Positions 27,964 through 39,899 of a stretch of DNA of 64,000 nt are shown one piece after another; position 1 is the first letter of the stretch; each line of letters opens with the position of its first letter. The DNA is from Mesodorylaimus sp. YZB2_4 (taxonomy: Eukaryota > Nematoda > Enoplea > Dorylaimida > Dorylaimidae), in assembly GCA_030248295.1 (NCBI GenBank), contig JASANH010001361.1, positions 97,046-161,045 of the forward strand. Direction: 5' to 3'. The notes under the pieces are model-generated. The model saw only the letters and a list, made by a program, of their open reading frames with translations. It had not been told where the DNA came from and made no database searches. Both the position numbers and the translations under genes were made by a program.

Positions 27964-29627
27964 TTAATTAATATATTCCTTCCAATCTCTCCTTGACATG
28001 GGCGGCGTCTCGTTCCACTTAGTCCCATAGGCGCATCGGATGTGCTTCATGAAATCAGGGACCGCTTTGAATTTCCGACCCGCAATAGTGACAATTTCGT
28101 AATTATCCTTGTTGATCTTGCTTCCAGGGCACTTATATAGGGCAAGATGGCGTAGGAAATATGCATCGAGATAGCCAGTGGCTCTCCAATGGCTGTGCGA
28201 AAACTTTGCCTTGCCTGACAGACCAGATTTAATTAGGCGATCAATCTGGAAACTACGATCGGCTGCTGTGATCTGCTCAGGGATATACGGCAGAGAGGTC
28301 AAACGGATCGGACAAGTTGGGAAGGCGCGCAGTGGCTCAGCATGCCCATCGCCTTTCCTAAAATATATTATCAAACACTATTTATTCCCGAGCAATTAGG
28401 TGCCTACCTGTCCAAATGCGAATATCGCCTTTGACTAAATTCAAAAATCTTAGGCCACTCTTTAGGCTTTTCAAGATCGATCAGCACGTCAGCGTCTACA
28501 GTCCATGGAATCACATCTGCCGATCGAACAGCGCCGAGCAAAGTGCCAAAGACCAATCGGTAGTCAATGTTCATTTTGGTCTCCAACACGTCCACAATGT
28601 CAAAGAGCACTTGACGAACCCAATTCGAACAATGAATTGGTGATTTCGCCGTGAACGCATTCTTCGCCCAAGTGCACCCCAGCCAGTGCTCTATCTGTCT
28701 ATCGGATTGGTACAACACCAATCGATACAGACCGTAGAAAGGGGGTAATAAAACGAAATTGCCATCCCAGATCATTCTGAGATTATTGCAAGTCAGGTGG
28801 TCTGGTATCGGCACTTGATCCCTGACTATCCGAATATGGGGACAATAAGCTGATCGACCACTCAGTTCCAAGAACAGTGGAATTCTGCCACTCAATCCTA
28901 ACTCAATCAACTTGGAATTCGATTCTTTCATTTCCTGTATGAAGTCAACTTTTATCACAAAAATGTCGGATAGCAGGTCGCAAGGATAACAATACGAGGA
29001 TTTCAGATGCCAGTTATTATTTTGATCGATTGGCAATGAGTCTGATCCATCGATGAATCTGGAGTAATGTTCAGCCAATTGTATAGTCCAGCCATTTCTG
29101 GTCATTGAGCAAGCTGGTTGTTCTCCTTTATTTAAAACTAAACTGGACCCGCTGATCGCTTGCAGCCAGCTGTATTTGTCTAGGACTTGGATCAAAGTGA
29201 TCAGTGCTTCACTCGATATTGTATCAGCGGAAATGGGAAGCTGGTCAGGTTTTACCAGAAGGTACTCAAATTGAAAATCACCAAAGCAAAATTCTAGAAG
29301 TGTAGCATTAAAAAGTTTTGAAAATGGCAGCACGAGTGCATTGAACTTTGAAATAAAAACTAAAGAACAATTTGACTCGTTTAACACAAATTGATCGAAC
29401 AAAATCGCATTATTAGCTAAAAATAATTTTACGCCGATGCTCGATTTCAAATAGGAGCCCAAAAATAAGATGTAGAAGCATAATGTAATGGAGGAAATAA
29501 AAATGGCTACTAGCCATATCTTTGTGAACGCATTTACTGGACGAAGAAATCTACGCTGGTGACTAGTAGACATCGGGTCGGTCATAGTTTCCTGCTTCTT
29601 CTGGAGATATTTAGGTTCCATAGGCAT
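27964..29627 (-). CDS. LicD/fukutin-type type II membrane protein
   Basis: Two exons, 29627-28408 and 28357-27964, separated by a 50 bp GT-AG intron, give 537 residues. A single membrane segment near residues 36-58 (IWLVAIFISSITLCFYILFLG) with a short basic N-terminal side gives type II Golgi topology. The C-terminal half carries YRLVFGTLLGAVRS followed by IPWTVDADVLI at about residues 355-385. This matches the LicD/fukutin signature (GTLLGAVR...PWDDDxD) with a DxD-like DAD. Family members transfer phosphoryl groups such as ribitol-phosphate or phosphocholine onto glycans. The exact substrate cannot be told. Nematodes have several such proteins. I start at the MPMEPKY methionine, the first ATG in the open frame. 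Confidence 0.8.
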
Positions 29628-31287
29628 CGTATGTAAAATACTTGGGCTCCTTTCCCAGCAGCTAGTCCTTTCCAAGTCCAGTCTAGTCCAGCATTCTATA
29701 AAAGGAGACTGATGTCGACCCTGGCGCGTTCTTTATAAAACGCCAGGAAGATACCGAATCCTGAAGACTTTCAATGGTAATGATATGGCATGTTATACCT
29801 TTCGCCAAGATCACTGTGAAAAATAATAGTAATCCCGGGCTGTATTGGTCCATTAATCAGCTTTGACTCCGCCCCCTTGTCTAACTCTAGGGGACTCTCG
29901 GTGACTCCTCCCCTTAATCGCTGTATCCCAAGCTACGCAGTAGAAAAATGAACTCTGCGAAAAAGTATTCAGGCCGTCAGCGGATTTAATGCGTTCTCAT
30001 TTTTCTGAAGCTACGCGTGCGCTGCAATTGGGCGAAGAAGTCTGCCTTGTAGATTGCTAGACAATACAGGGGCATCGTTTTAGTCATGGAATCTCACAAT
30101 GTCTGGACATAAATCACTGCAAAGAATATGAGGCGTGGCTTTGATTGTGTTGTCACGACAGAGTTGAAGTAATGGTTATGATCGAGGCATGCTTCTCGTA
30201 TTAATTGCTGCGACGGGGGCTCACGATTAGCCGTGTCGCTATTTCTAGATGAAAAAACTATCTTTCGGTCTTGGCGAACTCTTTCTACGAAAATCTTTGA
30301 AATCACTGGATCCTGATGACTTTTAATGGTAATAACGTGCCGCTTGCAAAAATTATTCTGAATAAAAATCAAGTTTTAAACTGCATTCAGAAAAATGAGC
30401 GCTACAGTTACAGGTATTGGTGAAAATGCACACTGGCTTCTTTTTATCAAGTCTGAAAATGTAGCTACGGTTCATATGCTGGAAGAAAGGGTCGACACCG
30501 GTGTCAAAAAATATAGGTCTGATGGGAGAATATGGAGACTGTTTTACTCATCGCCTGTTTTACTCTGTTTTACGCCTGTTTTACTTTACGCCTGTTTTAC
30601 TCATACTCATCGCCAGCATTTCATTTGGCTTACTTCACTCAGACTGCTCATTGTACGAGTATGCGCATTTGCATCCCAACTCTAAAAGTTTAACGCTAAT
30701 TTTTAGTTGCTCTGACAACCTGCTGTGACAAGTCATTGACATTAGAACCGTTGCTCGGGGCAATGTCTCCTCAATCAAGTTTTGAGAAAGTTAAACTCGG
30801 TTTTTTTGCGATCTAGGAGGATATTTTGTGGCTTCTTACGATTAGACGCGATCTCTTGGTGACATGACGTGTGTTCTATACTTACTGTATATGGCCTCCA
30901 TCAAGTCCCAAACTGAAAATATGTGTTGCTCGTATGCACGCTGTCTAGGTTTTGCGCAATAGTAATTCTGGGTTCTATTTTTCAAACTCTGGTTCATGGC
31001 TGATTATGATTTTAGCAGGGGTTCCAACCAAGAGCGAGGTAGACCAGGTAGGTCTAAGACCTTAGAACCAAGAATGTTCATTAGAAGGCAGAAACGGAGG
31101 ACTCAGTTGCCTCGAGGTCTGACTTTAAACTTTTGCCACTGAGGCCTGCGAAAATTTACTTCGTCCGCATTGAGCGCGTTTTAAGCGCCCTCACGAGGCC
31201 GTTCGACTATGTGGCTTCGCACAATTACAACTCTTTTCCAATTTCATTCAGACTTGTTTCATCGAAACTTCAGTTCTAAATTTGGAC
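29628..31287. other. Intergenic region, no gene seen
   Basis: A cluster of CGCCTGTTTTAC-like short tandem words lies at 30543-30605. No coding frame with recognisable features is found. Confidence 0.5.
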
Positions 31288-32994
31288 ATGGTTCTGCCTC
31301 TAACTGATTTATGTCTTTGTATTATCACCCACAGCATCGAGGACGGCTCAATCCGCAATCCCTCTCTGTTGCCATCCAACTTGCGCCAACGTGTACTGAA
31401 TACAGTTCTTCAAAAGGGAGCGATCCATCATCCGAATTGTCTCTCCCTCCTTAGCTCCCATGGATTCCTGCGTGGCATGACAAGCTTTAGCACTGAAGCT
31501 GGAAATGTTTGTGATTCTGAATTTCTGCGACGCGTTAGACGTTCTTTAGCAATTATTCCGTGCAGTGAACAAGTCAGAGCAAGCATAGAGAAACTGTGTC
31601 TCAATATTTACGGTGGGAGAGTGGTTCTGCGCAATAAAGAACACCAACGATCTACCTTCCCACAAGTGGCAGCTTTGGTAGCTGAATGTCCAAACTTAGC
31701 TTCATTATCGCTGAGAATATTATCGTGTTCAGAACCTTTGATAACTTCCGGTCTCAACATCAATGGACGCGATGTGGAAGCATGGTGTCCGAGTTTATTG
31801 AATAGCGATAGCTGGGGCGAATCTTGCGCGCATATCCTTGAACAAATAGAGGAATTCGAGTTGTCTGTTTTGGGTATCGAGGTATCCGCTACTGGAGCAG
31901 AACGCGTTCAGGTTTTGACCATCGATAGTCCCATTGTTGACTTCAAGAACCTGCGGTCATTAAAATTAAGTAATTGCCGTCTAGAACCTAATCAGTGGGC
32001 CTGTTTATTGTCTTCAGTCAGCAGCACATTAACGAAATTGAGCATTTGTGTGGACAGAAAAGTGTCTGAGAAAGAGACACTAGGAATGGACTGGTTATTG
32101 CCAATGTCATTGCCTCGACTTGAATCCCTGGAGATTGAAATTATCGACCAACCTTACAGATGCAATCAACAATTTGTCATCACCCTAAGCGCATGCCATA
32201 ATCTGCTATATCTCAGCCTGACACTCAATCAGCGATCAGATGATGAAATTAGTTTATCTCAATTGTCGTCCATTTACTGTCTCCGATCCATCAAAATTTT
32301 TTTGTTTCTCAGCAAAGAAGAAGATTTGAAGCCAATTCTTGATGAAGCTTCACAATTTAAGCAAGTCAAAATATTCGGGGACAAAATTATTTCCCTCGAT
32401 TTGTTTACCCGTTTTTGGAACCCACATCTTAGCATAGCTTTAAGCCACATTTTCGATTCGTGTCCTTATTTGACATCCTTTCATTTCGATGCTCCAATCA
32501 GTCCTTCAGAGGCAGCAAATGTGAACAAGGCTTTTTATTATTTCTTCTCCGACAATAACCGGGCCATGAATCTTGGAGAATTGCGATTAGACTTGAGTGG
32601 TGCATTGGAGGATCGTGTACTTGCGGCAATATTTGAGAATTGCCGAAATCTTCACGCTCTAAGTCTTTATAGTTGTTGCCAGCTCCGCGATAGCCATTTG
32701 ATTAAATGGGCCTTTTCTGGAGGCAGGCTAACCGATTTTTGCATTTATAAATGCATAAATGTCACCGCCGATGGTGTCGCTCCTATTTTCGAGAGCAGCA
32801 GGGAGCATTTATTAAGAATTTTGATTCGTCGATCACAAAAAGCCGATAATGAGAGAACGTGGCATTCGTTGTTGGATAATTGCCCCAATCTTGAATCTAT
32901 TAATGGTATTCCAGACGTGTTTGAAGACATGATAAGGAAAAAGTGTCGAAAGAATCTTCTAAAGGTGTCTGAAAGCTATTACGAATATCGATAG
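31288..32994 (+). CDS. LRR protein with BC-box and Cul2-box-like N-terminus
   Basis: A single-exon 568-residue frame. Residues 4-13 are PLTDLCLCII, fitting the elongin BC-box pattern LxxxCxxx(A/I/L/V). Residues 28-36 are LPSNLRQRV, fitting the Cul2-box pattern (hydrophobic-P-xx-hydrophobic-xxx-hydrophobic). The remainder is a series of leucine-rich repeats, e.g. ECPNLASLSLRIL, LRSLKLSNCRL, ACHNLLYLSLTL, NLGELRLDLSG and NCRNLHALSLYSCCQL. This layout is that of VHL-box LRR receptors (ZYG11/ZER1, LRR-1 group), which recruit substrates to CUL2-elongin ubiquitin ligases. The assignment rests on short motifs; an F-box-like or plain LRR protein is the alternative. I start at the ATG of MVLPLTD. Confidence 0.7.
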   Translation: MVLPLTDLCLCIITHSIEDGSIRNPSLLPSNLRQRVLNTVLQKGAIHHPNCLSLLSSHGFLRGMTSFSTEAGNVCDSEFLRRVRRSLAIIPCSEQVRASIEKLCLNIYGGRVVLRNKEHQRSTFPQVAALVAECPNLASLSLRILSCSEPLITSGLNINGRDVEAWCPSLLNSDSWGESCAHILEQIEEFELSVLGIEVSATGAERVQVLTIDSPIVDFKNLRSLKLSNCRLEPNQWACLLSSVSSTLTKLSICVDRKVSEKETLGMDWLLPMSLPRLESLEIEIIDQPYRCNQQFVITLSACHNLLYLSLTLNQRSDDEISLSQLSSIYCLRSIKIFLFLSKEEDLKPILDEASQFKQVKIFGDKIISLDLFTRFWNPHLSIALSHIFDSCPYLTSFHFDAPISPSEAANVNKAFYYFFSDNNRAMNLGELRLDLSGALEDRVLAAIFENCRNLHALSLYSCCQLRDSHLIKWAFSGGRLTDFCIYKCINVTADGVAPIFESSREHLLRILIRRSQKADNERTWHSLLDNCPNLESINGIPDVFEDMIRKKCRKNLLKVSESYYEYR

Positions 32995-33079
32995 TGAGTC
33001 ATTGTAACAGTGACTGTGGCATACTTGATAAGCTATTCTCTATTGCTTGGCTTAGATAGATTGAATGCAGTGTATGATT

Positions 33080-33215
33080 GGTAAAAATACTTGATTTGAA
33101 TGCGTATGCGTACTGCATACATAAAGTCTCTTTAATGCATATGCGTTTTGCGTGATGCGCAAATAGCGTCCTCCAAAAAGTATGCGTGCAAGTTTGCGTA
33201 TCGCATTTTGCATGC
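33080..33215. repeat. GCGTATGC-rich simple repeat island
   Basis: Clustered words AATGCGTATGCGTA, GCATATGCGTTTTGCG and GTTTGCGTATCGC. A similar island is at 57470-57610. Confidence 0.5.
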
Positions 33216-33799
33216 AGACACATCGCCATGTCAAATCGACATAAAAAGCTTGTAGCGAGAGGAGCGCTGTGGAAGCGTAGAGTAGGAGAGAGATGAGCGG
33301 ACCGACTGTTCAGGTCGGCCGAAAGAGAGAGACCGAGTATAGAACAGACTTCGTTACACTGCCTTTTACGGACAAAGATATGAAGGGACCACTCTGGTCA
33401 GCGACAGAAACGAAGAATGAGCCACAGGAAAGCGAACTAGGCATAAAAGAGGAAAAGAGTCAAATAGTGAAGTCACGGATCGACGATGCTTCTCCTGGGC
33501 TGTAATGTGAGCGTTGAATCCATCGCGCTCCGTCGCGACACTCCGGCGGGCGAGAGACGCCCAGGGAAGGGAAAAGTTGGGACCAGAGTTCATGGATTCC
33601 TGAAGGGATTTGCTCACGAGGGGGTTCTATCAGAAAGGTATTGTACATTATAGTGGGATTAGTCTACCAAAAAGAGAAAAGGGAGCGTTTAGATACTACA
33701 GAAGAGTTATTCGTGCGAAAACCAAACTTTCAGATCACACTTTAGATACGTATTTAGATAAACTCGACGGACGACCTTTAGATAAGATATGGATAGATC

Positions 33800-35248
33800 T
33801 CAGACATATTTGCATGCGCTATACATCTGACTGTTGTGCCTGTGAGGCTGCGCATTCAAGAGGATATATGCCGAGTTGGACAGCGAGTCGTTCGTCCAGA
33901 CGAGATTCGGACAGTAGCACTGCAGGCTTGTGCACTCGCTTCGCATTTCAAAGCGACGATTTTGCCAATCGGCCATTGCATTCGGGGAGGGCGATTTCGG
34001 AACAATTTCTCCAAGATGCGGAGTACAGCAGGACTTGATCCGAGATTTGCGATGCGGCCAGCGAAGTTTCTTCATTAGGGACGACGGGATAATGCTCGAT
34101 GCACAAATCGTGGGATAGGACACGATGCAGTTCGAGTTCATTTCCGAGTCGAGTTTCGTCTTGACCAGGAGGCGACCACGATAGCCGGGGTCAGCGTGAG
34201 TAATAGGGAGCGTTTTCATGACTTGGACAGCGGGAATAGGAGTGAACAGGTGAGCGGGATATGAGCCACCATCGGGGCGTTTTCGTACCAAGCGATTTCC
34301 AATGACGGAGGAAGCGATCGGTTGACAAATGGGTTTACCAATCCTTTGCCGAATAGCGGGCGGAGTATGCGAAACTCCAATGTGTTTCAGGCGGACATTA
34401 GTGCCGAAATTGAGAGGGCTATAAGATACATTTCGTTCTAGAGGCAGCACGGAATTCTTTGCTGTGGCCAGAAGATCCGCTTTGGCCAAACGTGAGGTAC
34501 TCGTACATCGGATGATGCCCTCTGCGTCGGCGAAGGTGTGTAGATTTGAAATTTTCGTTGATGGCGTACGTTCGCAATTTCGTAGATCATGGGCTACTGT
34601 TGCCGGAGGAAGGGAATGTGAATAGATGACGTCAGGAGCTGAGATTTTCAGAGGAGTGGGCCACTCGTTGGGCGACTTGAAAAGGAAATCAGGTTCTTTC
34701 AAACACGAGATGAGCGTAGCGGCAGTTTCCAAGAAGTCATATGGCGATGCTGTGTCTGTTGGACTTGAATTTCCGGGGACGAAGCAAGACGAGATCGTAG
34801 AGTGTAGATCATTCTCGAACTTGCGTAGTGCCGATTCATCGTTAGCATCAGATGAACAATCACGAATTCCGATTTGTTCAGGTTTCAAATTTGTCAAAGG
34901 ATCGGCCATGTTTATGGCATGCGAGTCGAAAGAGTTCAGACAAGGCGAATCGATTTCAGAATGAGTGTTCGTGAGAAGAAGTGTCGTATGCGAGACGATG
35001 TTTGCCGATTCATTCGTAGCAGATGGAGTTGGTGATTCTCCTTTTCCAGTAAGGATCCACCCCAGACGAGAAGGAATGAGAGATAGCGGAGTGCTTCCCG
35101 GCACTGAGACACTGGAGTCAGCGAAGATTTGATCCCAGTATTCTGCGCCAATTAGAATGTCGACAATACGGGACTCCGAAGCATACGGAATAGTATCGGC
35201 TAGATCGTAGGACTGCAGGAATGTCTCAGCTTCTGGACAATAAGTCAA
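33800..35248 (-). mobile_element. BEL/Pao retrotransposon polyprotein remnant
   Basis: A 482-codon minus-strand open frame. It begins with the tail of the retroviral-type protease domain of BEL/Pao elements (DILIGAEYWDQIF, then PLSLIPSRLGWILTGKGE). It continues with the linker seen before reverse transcriptase (IGIRDCSSDANDESALRKFE) and then jumps to RNase H-tail-like text (FLFKSPNEWPTPL) and the start of an integrase-like region (FADAEGIIRCTSTSRLAKADLL). The whole reverse transcriptase is absent. Beyond that, neighbouring frames hold only fragments. No flanking LTR pair was identified. Treated as a decayed, internally deleted copy. Confidence 0.65.
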
Positions 35249-35692
35249 GGAAATTCAAATAGGTCTATGCATGGCTGATCTCAGCATCCGTGAAGAAAGT
35301 TCCGATTCTCGCGAGTGTAAGAACAGTACTTGACGTTTTTTCTTGATATATTGGCGAAGTAGACTAGTTTTCCAAACAGTAGCTGGTAGCTGAAGATTCG
35401 GGCGGAACGATGCACGCTGGTCTTGACTTAATTTACAGTACCAATTAGTGAAACCGAATCCGTGAATCTCGCGACAGCAACTGAGCAAAAATGCAGCGTT
35501 ATTCCCCCAATAATCTTACAACACTTTCTGGAAATCCAACTTTTCGCCCAACTGGTCAGGCCATACGTGCAGCCTTGAATGCGAAGCAATGTGCAGTGTG
35601 AGCACGGGGGATGATCTTCCTTCGAGGAAAGATGGGCTGTACTGTACACTCGACCAAGTTCAAGTAAGCTGCTAGTTTCCCTCTTTTCTTGG

Positions 35693-35768
35693 CCCTGATA
35701 GCTCAGTGGTACGACATCAGGATCGCAAGCGGAAGTTTGCGGGATTGAATCCTGGTGGGCGTGGCACA
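35693..35768 (+). repeat. tRNA-like pseudogene or SINE head
   Basis: GGCCCTGATAGCTCAGTGG holds an A box (TAGCTCAGTGG) and GGGATTGAATCCTGG a B box. The acceptor and T stems pair poorly, so an intact tRNA is not supported. Confidence 0.45.
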
Positions 35769-36006
35769 TTTGCACTGAGCAACGTCACTAAAGCGGAGCC
35801 CTCCGAGGTGGCTGGTTTAGGGTTCCAGCCAAGCGATCCCTTCCAGCTACGACAGGGCACGCTGGTTAAATCTACCTGTGAAGCATCGTGGGCTTCCCCC
35901 CGCGTGCCCAAATTCCTGTTTTTTTAGAAAACTGCAAGGACATCTTTGCAGTTTGAAGCGGCGTTACTTCGAAGTTAAATTTTTCTAAAGTTCTTCAAAG
36001 ATGTCC

Positions 36007-36122
36007 TGAAGCTTTTCAAAGATCTCTAAAACGCAGTTCTTGTTGTTTGTGGCAATCCTTTTTAAAAAATGTCCCAAAGGTTTTCAAAGATCCCTAGAGT
36101 GCAGTTCCTGTTGATTGGCTGT
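36007..36122 (+). repeat. Degenerate tandem duplication, ~72 bp unit
   Basis: TTTTCAAAGATCTCTAAAAC followed by GCAGTTCTTGTTG recurs as TTTTCAAAGATCCCTAGAGT followed by GCAGTTCCTGTTG. A weaker third copy of CAAAGATGTCC lies just upstream. Confidence 0.5.
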
Positions 36123-37173
36123 AAAGCTATATTAGCACGGGGGCGTGTAGGTGGCGACTATACTGTGATATGAAGTCCCCATAAAAGACAAGGTGGCATA
36201 CTTTTTGCTCAGATCAGTATCCCCGTTAAAAAAAATTTGAAAACCGAATTGAGCACACTTCGCGCGCAATGGACATTGATGCGCAGGAAACAGGTCATAC
36301 TGTAACCGCTGCAGTCTACTCACATTAATTTTGCTTACCTGTGTTTCTGTGTCTTTTTTAGTTTGCGGTTAAAATTTTCGTGAAAGTTGGCGAACAATTT
36401 TGACTGATTGCACCGAAAATCGTTGCGATTACAGTAATCTGATATCCTGCGCATCACAGTCAAAAGCGCGCGTAATTTAACTTTCTATGAAAATTAGATT
36501 TCCGCGTTTTTAAAAACGGGGTATGGATCTGAGCAAAACGGAGTAGGCCAACCCCGTCTTCTAGAGGTACCAACATATCACATCATACTCATCTTTTTCA
36601 AGGTTCCCCCTCCCATATCTTTAAAAAAGCTTTGGCCAAGCTGCGGTGCAAAAGTGCTCTTTTTCCTAAAATGGCTGTTTAATTTGATACGAGTGCTTGC
36701 TTTGTAGAATCTGCCCGAACCAGACGGCTGAGCCGTTTTCCACGTTTCGCTTTCCCATTCTCCTATTGATTTTAAATCGTCTTCGAGTATCAGGAAGACA
36801 GCTATTACATGACCGAATTGCATTAGCCAATCGGAGCTTCATGTCAACTCAAGCAGCCAGCATGCCTAGCCGGCTCCAATTTTTGCTAGCGAGGGCGAAC
36901 TTTGAGGCTCTGGCGTATGTGTATGATTTGTAACCTGCACTCTCTCCCCTGACTCCCTTGACAACACATTCAGAGCTAATGATATCCAGTTGGACAGTGT
37001 TGATAAGGGCTCCTTTTAGCACCGTAATTAATATGTATAAGCTGCGTGGAAGAAAGCTGGAACAACCAGGACAAAAGCGATCTGTTTTTTTTGATGTGAG
37101 ACTGAATCCTGTTTTTATGCAAAGTTACGAGAATTTATTTAAGCAATAAGCCAAAAATTTGATACCGAAATTA

Positions 37174-38247
37174 ATGAAGCCGCGAAATTACTTTATTTTC
37201 GTACCCTTGGCTATTGTTCTGCATTTAGTGTCAATCGGCGTGTTTCTGCTGCGCAAAGATCTCATTTACATTTTAAAATTCAAGGATTCTATGAGAAATC
37301 TTACCACTCAAGCATTTATTTCTTCACCCACCTCTTCCTCTGCGTATCAGCTAAGCATTCGAGCTTTCAATCGATCATCGTGTGGCTACTTGACTCATTT
37401 GCATTTTTACGGCATGGGGCTTGGAAATCTAATGTTTCTCTACGCTTCTACTCTCGGACTGGCTCGAATGAATAATAAAACTGCAATTATCGACCCTGAT
37501 CATTGGCTAGAATTGTCAGAAACTTTTGAGCTATCGTCTCTATTTGAAACCTCCATGAAAATTTCAGATGAGGGAATCTTTGTGCTCAGATATAGCGGTG
37601 TGTGCTGTGCATATAATCGAGCCATGGAAAGACTACCGTGTTCAGAAAATGTGAATGTACATGGGTATTTACAAAGTTACAAATATTTTCAATCGATAAA
37701 AGCTCAAATAAGAAATGATTTTTCATTTAAGCCAAATATTCTAAAAGAATGCAACAAAAAGTTCGAAAGGGCTTTGAAATGGGGAGATTCTGAGAAAAGT
37801 GGAAAATGTGTTAGAATCGGAGTACATTTGAGAAGAGGCGATTTCCTGCACCAGGACTCTATCAAATTTGGTCATGTTGCGGCGAGGTTTTCATATTTAC
37901 AGAAAGCAGTGACGTTTTACGAGAGGAGTTTTGGTCCACTGCACCCGTGCTTAGTATTCATTATTTTGGGAAATGACATTAACTGGAACCGAGAGGCTAT
38001 TCATAATTTAACTCGATCGAAGTTTAGCAAATTTGCTTTACTTGAAACTGGTGAGCAAGGAGTGGATATGTGCGTGCTGAGCAAATGTGACCATACGATT
38101 ATGTCGACTGGTACATTTGGATGGTGGGCTGGTTATCTAGCAGGAGGATTTGTTACCTATCAAGCTCACTTTGCGAGACCAGGATCAATATATTTCAAAG
38201 AGATTTCTGCAGCAGATTTTTATTTACCTTTTTGGGTGCCATTGTGA
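37174..38247 (+). CDS. GT11 alpha-1,2-fucosyltransferase-like
   Basis: Single-exon, 357 residues. A signal-anchor spans residues about 6-26 (YFIFVPLAIVLHLVSIGVFLL), giving type II Golgi topology. The catalytic domain shows GMGLGNLMF at 80-88, the GDP-fucose-binding HLRRGDF at 218-224 and STGTFGWWAGYLAGG from 311. These are the three hallmark blocks of CAZy GT11 alpha-1,2-fucosyltransferases. The expected product is a fucosylated galactose-terminated glycan; the acceptor is unknown. GT11 genes are strongly multiplied in nematodes. The first ATG in frame is at 37174. No intron is needed and none is seen. Confidence 0.9.
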   Translation: MKPRNYFIFVPLAIVLHLVSIGVFLLRKDLIYILKFKDSMRNLTTQAFISSPTSSSAYQLSIRAFNRSSCGYLTHLHFYGMGLGNLMFLYASTLGLARMNNKTAIIDPDHWLELSETFELSSLFETSMKISDEGIFVLRYSGVCCAYNRAMERLPCSENVNVHGYLQSYKYFQSIKAQIRNDFSFKPNILKECNKKFERALKWGDSEKSGKCVRIGVHLRRGDFLHQDSIKFGHVAARFSYLQKAVTFYERSFGPLHPCLVFIILGNDINWNREAIHNLTRSKFSKFALLETGEQGVDMCVLSKCDHTIMSTGTFGWWAGYLAGGFVTYQAHFARPGSIYFKEISAADFYLPFWVPL

Positions 38248-38639
38248 GCTATTCTATGTCCGAATATTTCTGACGTGTGGGCGGTTTGTGCCAGCGTTGA
38301 CAATGCTAGGCTTCTGACCGAGCTGTGGTTCTGCTGAACAGAGATTTGGCTGGAAGGTAGCAGCCAGGCGTCGACTGCTGCCCTTGAATTTTCGACAGGG
38401 GCGAATCCGAATACATTGATATTTTAAGTTTTTCAAGTCAAAAGAAAAACTCTGGTGATACGAGTATTATTTGTATTTGGATAAACCATTAGTTTTAAAA
38501 AAATTTTGAGGGTTGGCCCCGCGCCGCCCCAGTTCCCCCAAAGGGCTTCCAACCCGCTTTGCCTCAGCCAGTAGTCAGTGTATAATGCGAGGCCAGCTCT
38601 CACGGGAGCTTCCCTCTGAAGTCTCAACCTCCACATGGG

Positions 38640-38800
38640 AATCCTGTACTGGGAAGCGACTTCCTCAGACAGTGAGCTGTAAACCCTGTCGGTGTTCGAC
38701 AGACAGGACTGTCTACTCGCATGGCTTCCGAGCACCTCGACGGTACAAGGTGCCCTCGGGGCAGAAGAATGCCGAACCGCTGCACCACCGTGGCCGCCTC
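38640..38800 (-). repeat. tRNA-derived SINE family B, copy
   Basis: Minus-strand copy ending in GGCGGCCACGGTGGTGCAGCGG (A-box side) with GCCATGCGAGTAGACAGTCC and CGAACACCGACAGGG matching the body at 43163-43400. Confidence 0.6.
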
Positions 38801-39105
38801 ATTTGGACTAAAATAAAAGGTTCGAGCATCACAAGCTTTTTGTTTCAAGTGCGCGAAAAACTTTAGGTGTGAGAGATGGTGCGACACCTCGTCCAGGCTA
38901 CAGTGTTATCGAAGGTTGATCGTCGCTGAAGGCAAGATGTCACAGAATCGTCAACAGTCACACGAGTGAGAAGAGCAGAAAGAAAAAGCGCTTTGGAACA
39001 ACCAGGCCAGGCGATGCAAAAAACGGCAGAGTGCAAACTCATTCCGAAGAGCATGCAAGAATCAACCATGAACGAAATCAGCCACAAGTTTTTTGTAGCA
39101 GTTAG

Positions 39106-39290
39106 GTGTGTTTGGCCGGTGAAAAAGGTAGTGTATCTGGTCGCCTTACACACGGAGCAGTATGTGGTTGTTGACGCCGCCGCATACAGCGCCTCAGGCA
39201 CCAACGACTAGGTGACCTGCCTGGATGGTTTTTTAGTCCATCCGCTCCCCGTGTTATCTTCTCCAATGTATGGCTATTCCGCCTTTTACA
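39106..39290 (+). repeat. Dispersed repeat family D, copy 3
   Basis: Near-identical to 20650-20845 over CGACTAGGTGACCTGCCTGG and TATCTTCTCCAATGTA. Confidence 0.7.
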
Positions 39291-39899
39291 CACATACTGT
39301 AATGAGCAACTTGACCGATTTCGAGGGAGAACTAACATGTTTTCTCCTCAAATAGTTTCCCTCGCCTGGGACTTACTTAAAACAATTTCTTAATCTCTCG
39401 AAAACATGCTGCCATGCCCATAAGGAGGAGCTGTGTCTCTCTCTGCCAGCGTCTGCTGCGAAAAGAACAAAGATCCCACGACATTTAGTGTTCGAGCCAG
39501 GATGGAAGGAGGGGAATGATTTGTCTCTGAAACTGCTTCAGTTGGGCGTCAATAGCTCAATAAACGGCTTGGCTTGTAGGTGGCGAGTGTCTGTCGCATA
39601 TGCAGTGTGTACCTACTGTATACTCTAGAGGAAGAGTTGGTTCAATTATAATGTGATTGTGTGAGACAGATGATATTGCGTATTCCTTCCGGCATTTCTG
39701 AGTTTCTTGAAGTTTTACTTTACTGCCACATTATGAGCATGTGCCATTCGCTTTACACAGTGCAATCAATAGATCGATGATACACATAATAATAATCAGA
39801 TTTCGTCCATTTTTGTTCTCATCTTTAAAATGAAATGAACTAATAACACAAATTTTATTGGTTTCACAAAAAATCTTTTTTTAAACCGTTTTCAGCTAG

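Larger units (their letters stand above)
35249..37173. other. Intergenic, tRNA-like and tandem repeats
   Basis: Contains the tRNA-like sequence at 35693-35768 and a degenerate tandem duplication of about 72 bp at 36007-36122. No gene recognised. Confidence 0.5.

Noticed and set aside
33242..33620. Possible LTR next to the BEL/Pao remnant
   Set aside because: No matching second copy found on the other side, so an LTR cannot be supported.
35693..35768. Possible tRNA gene with A and B boxes
   Set aside because: Acceptor and T stems do not pair well; kept as tRNA-like repeat only.
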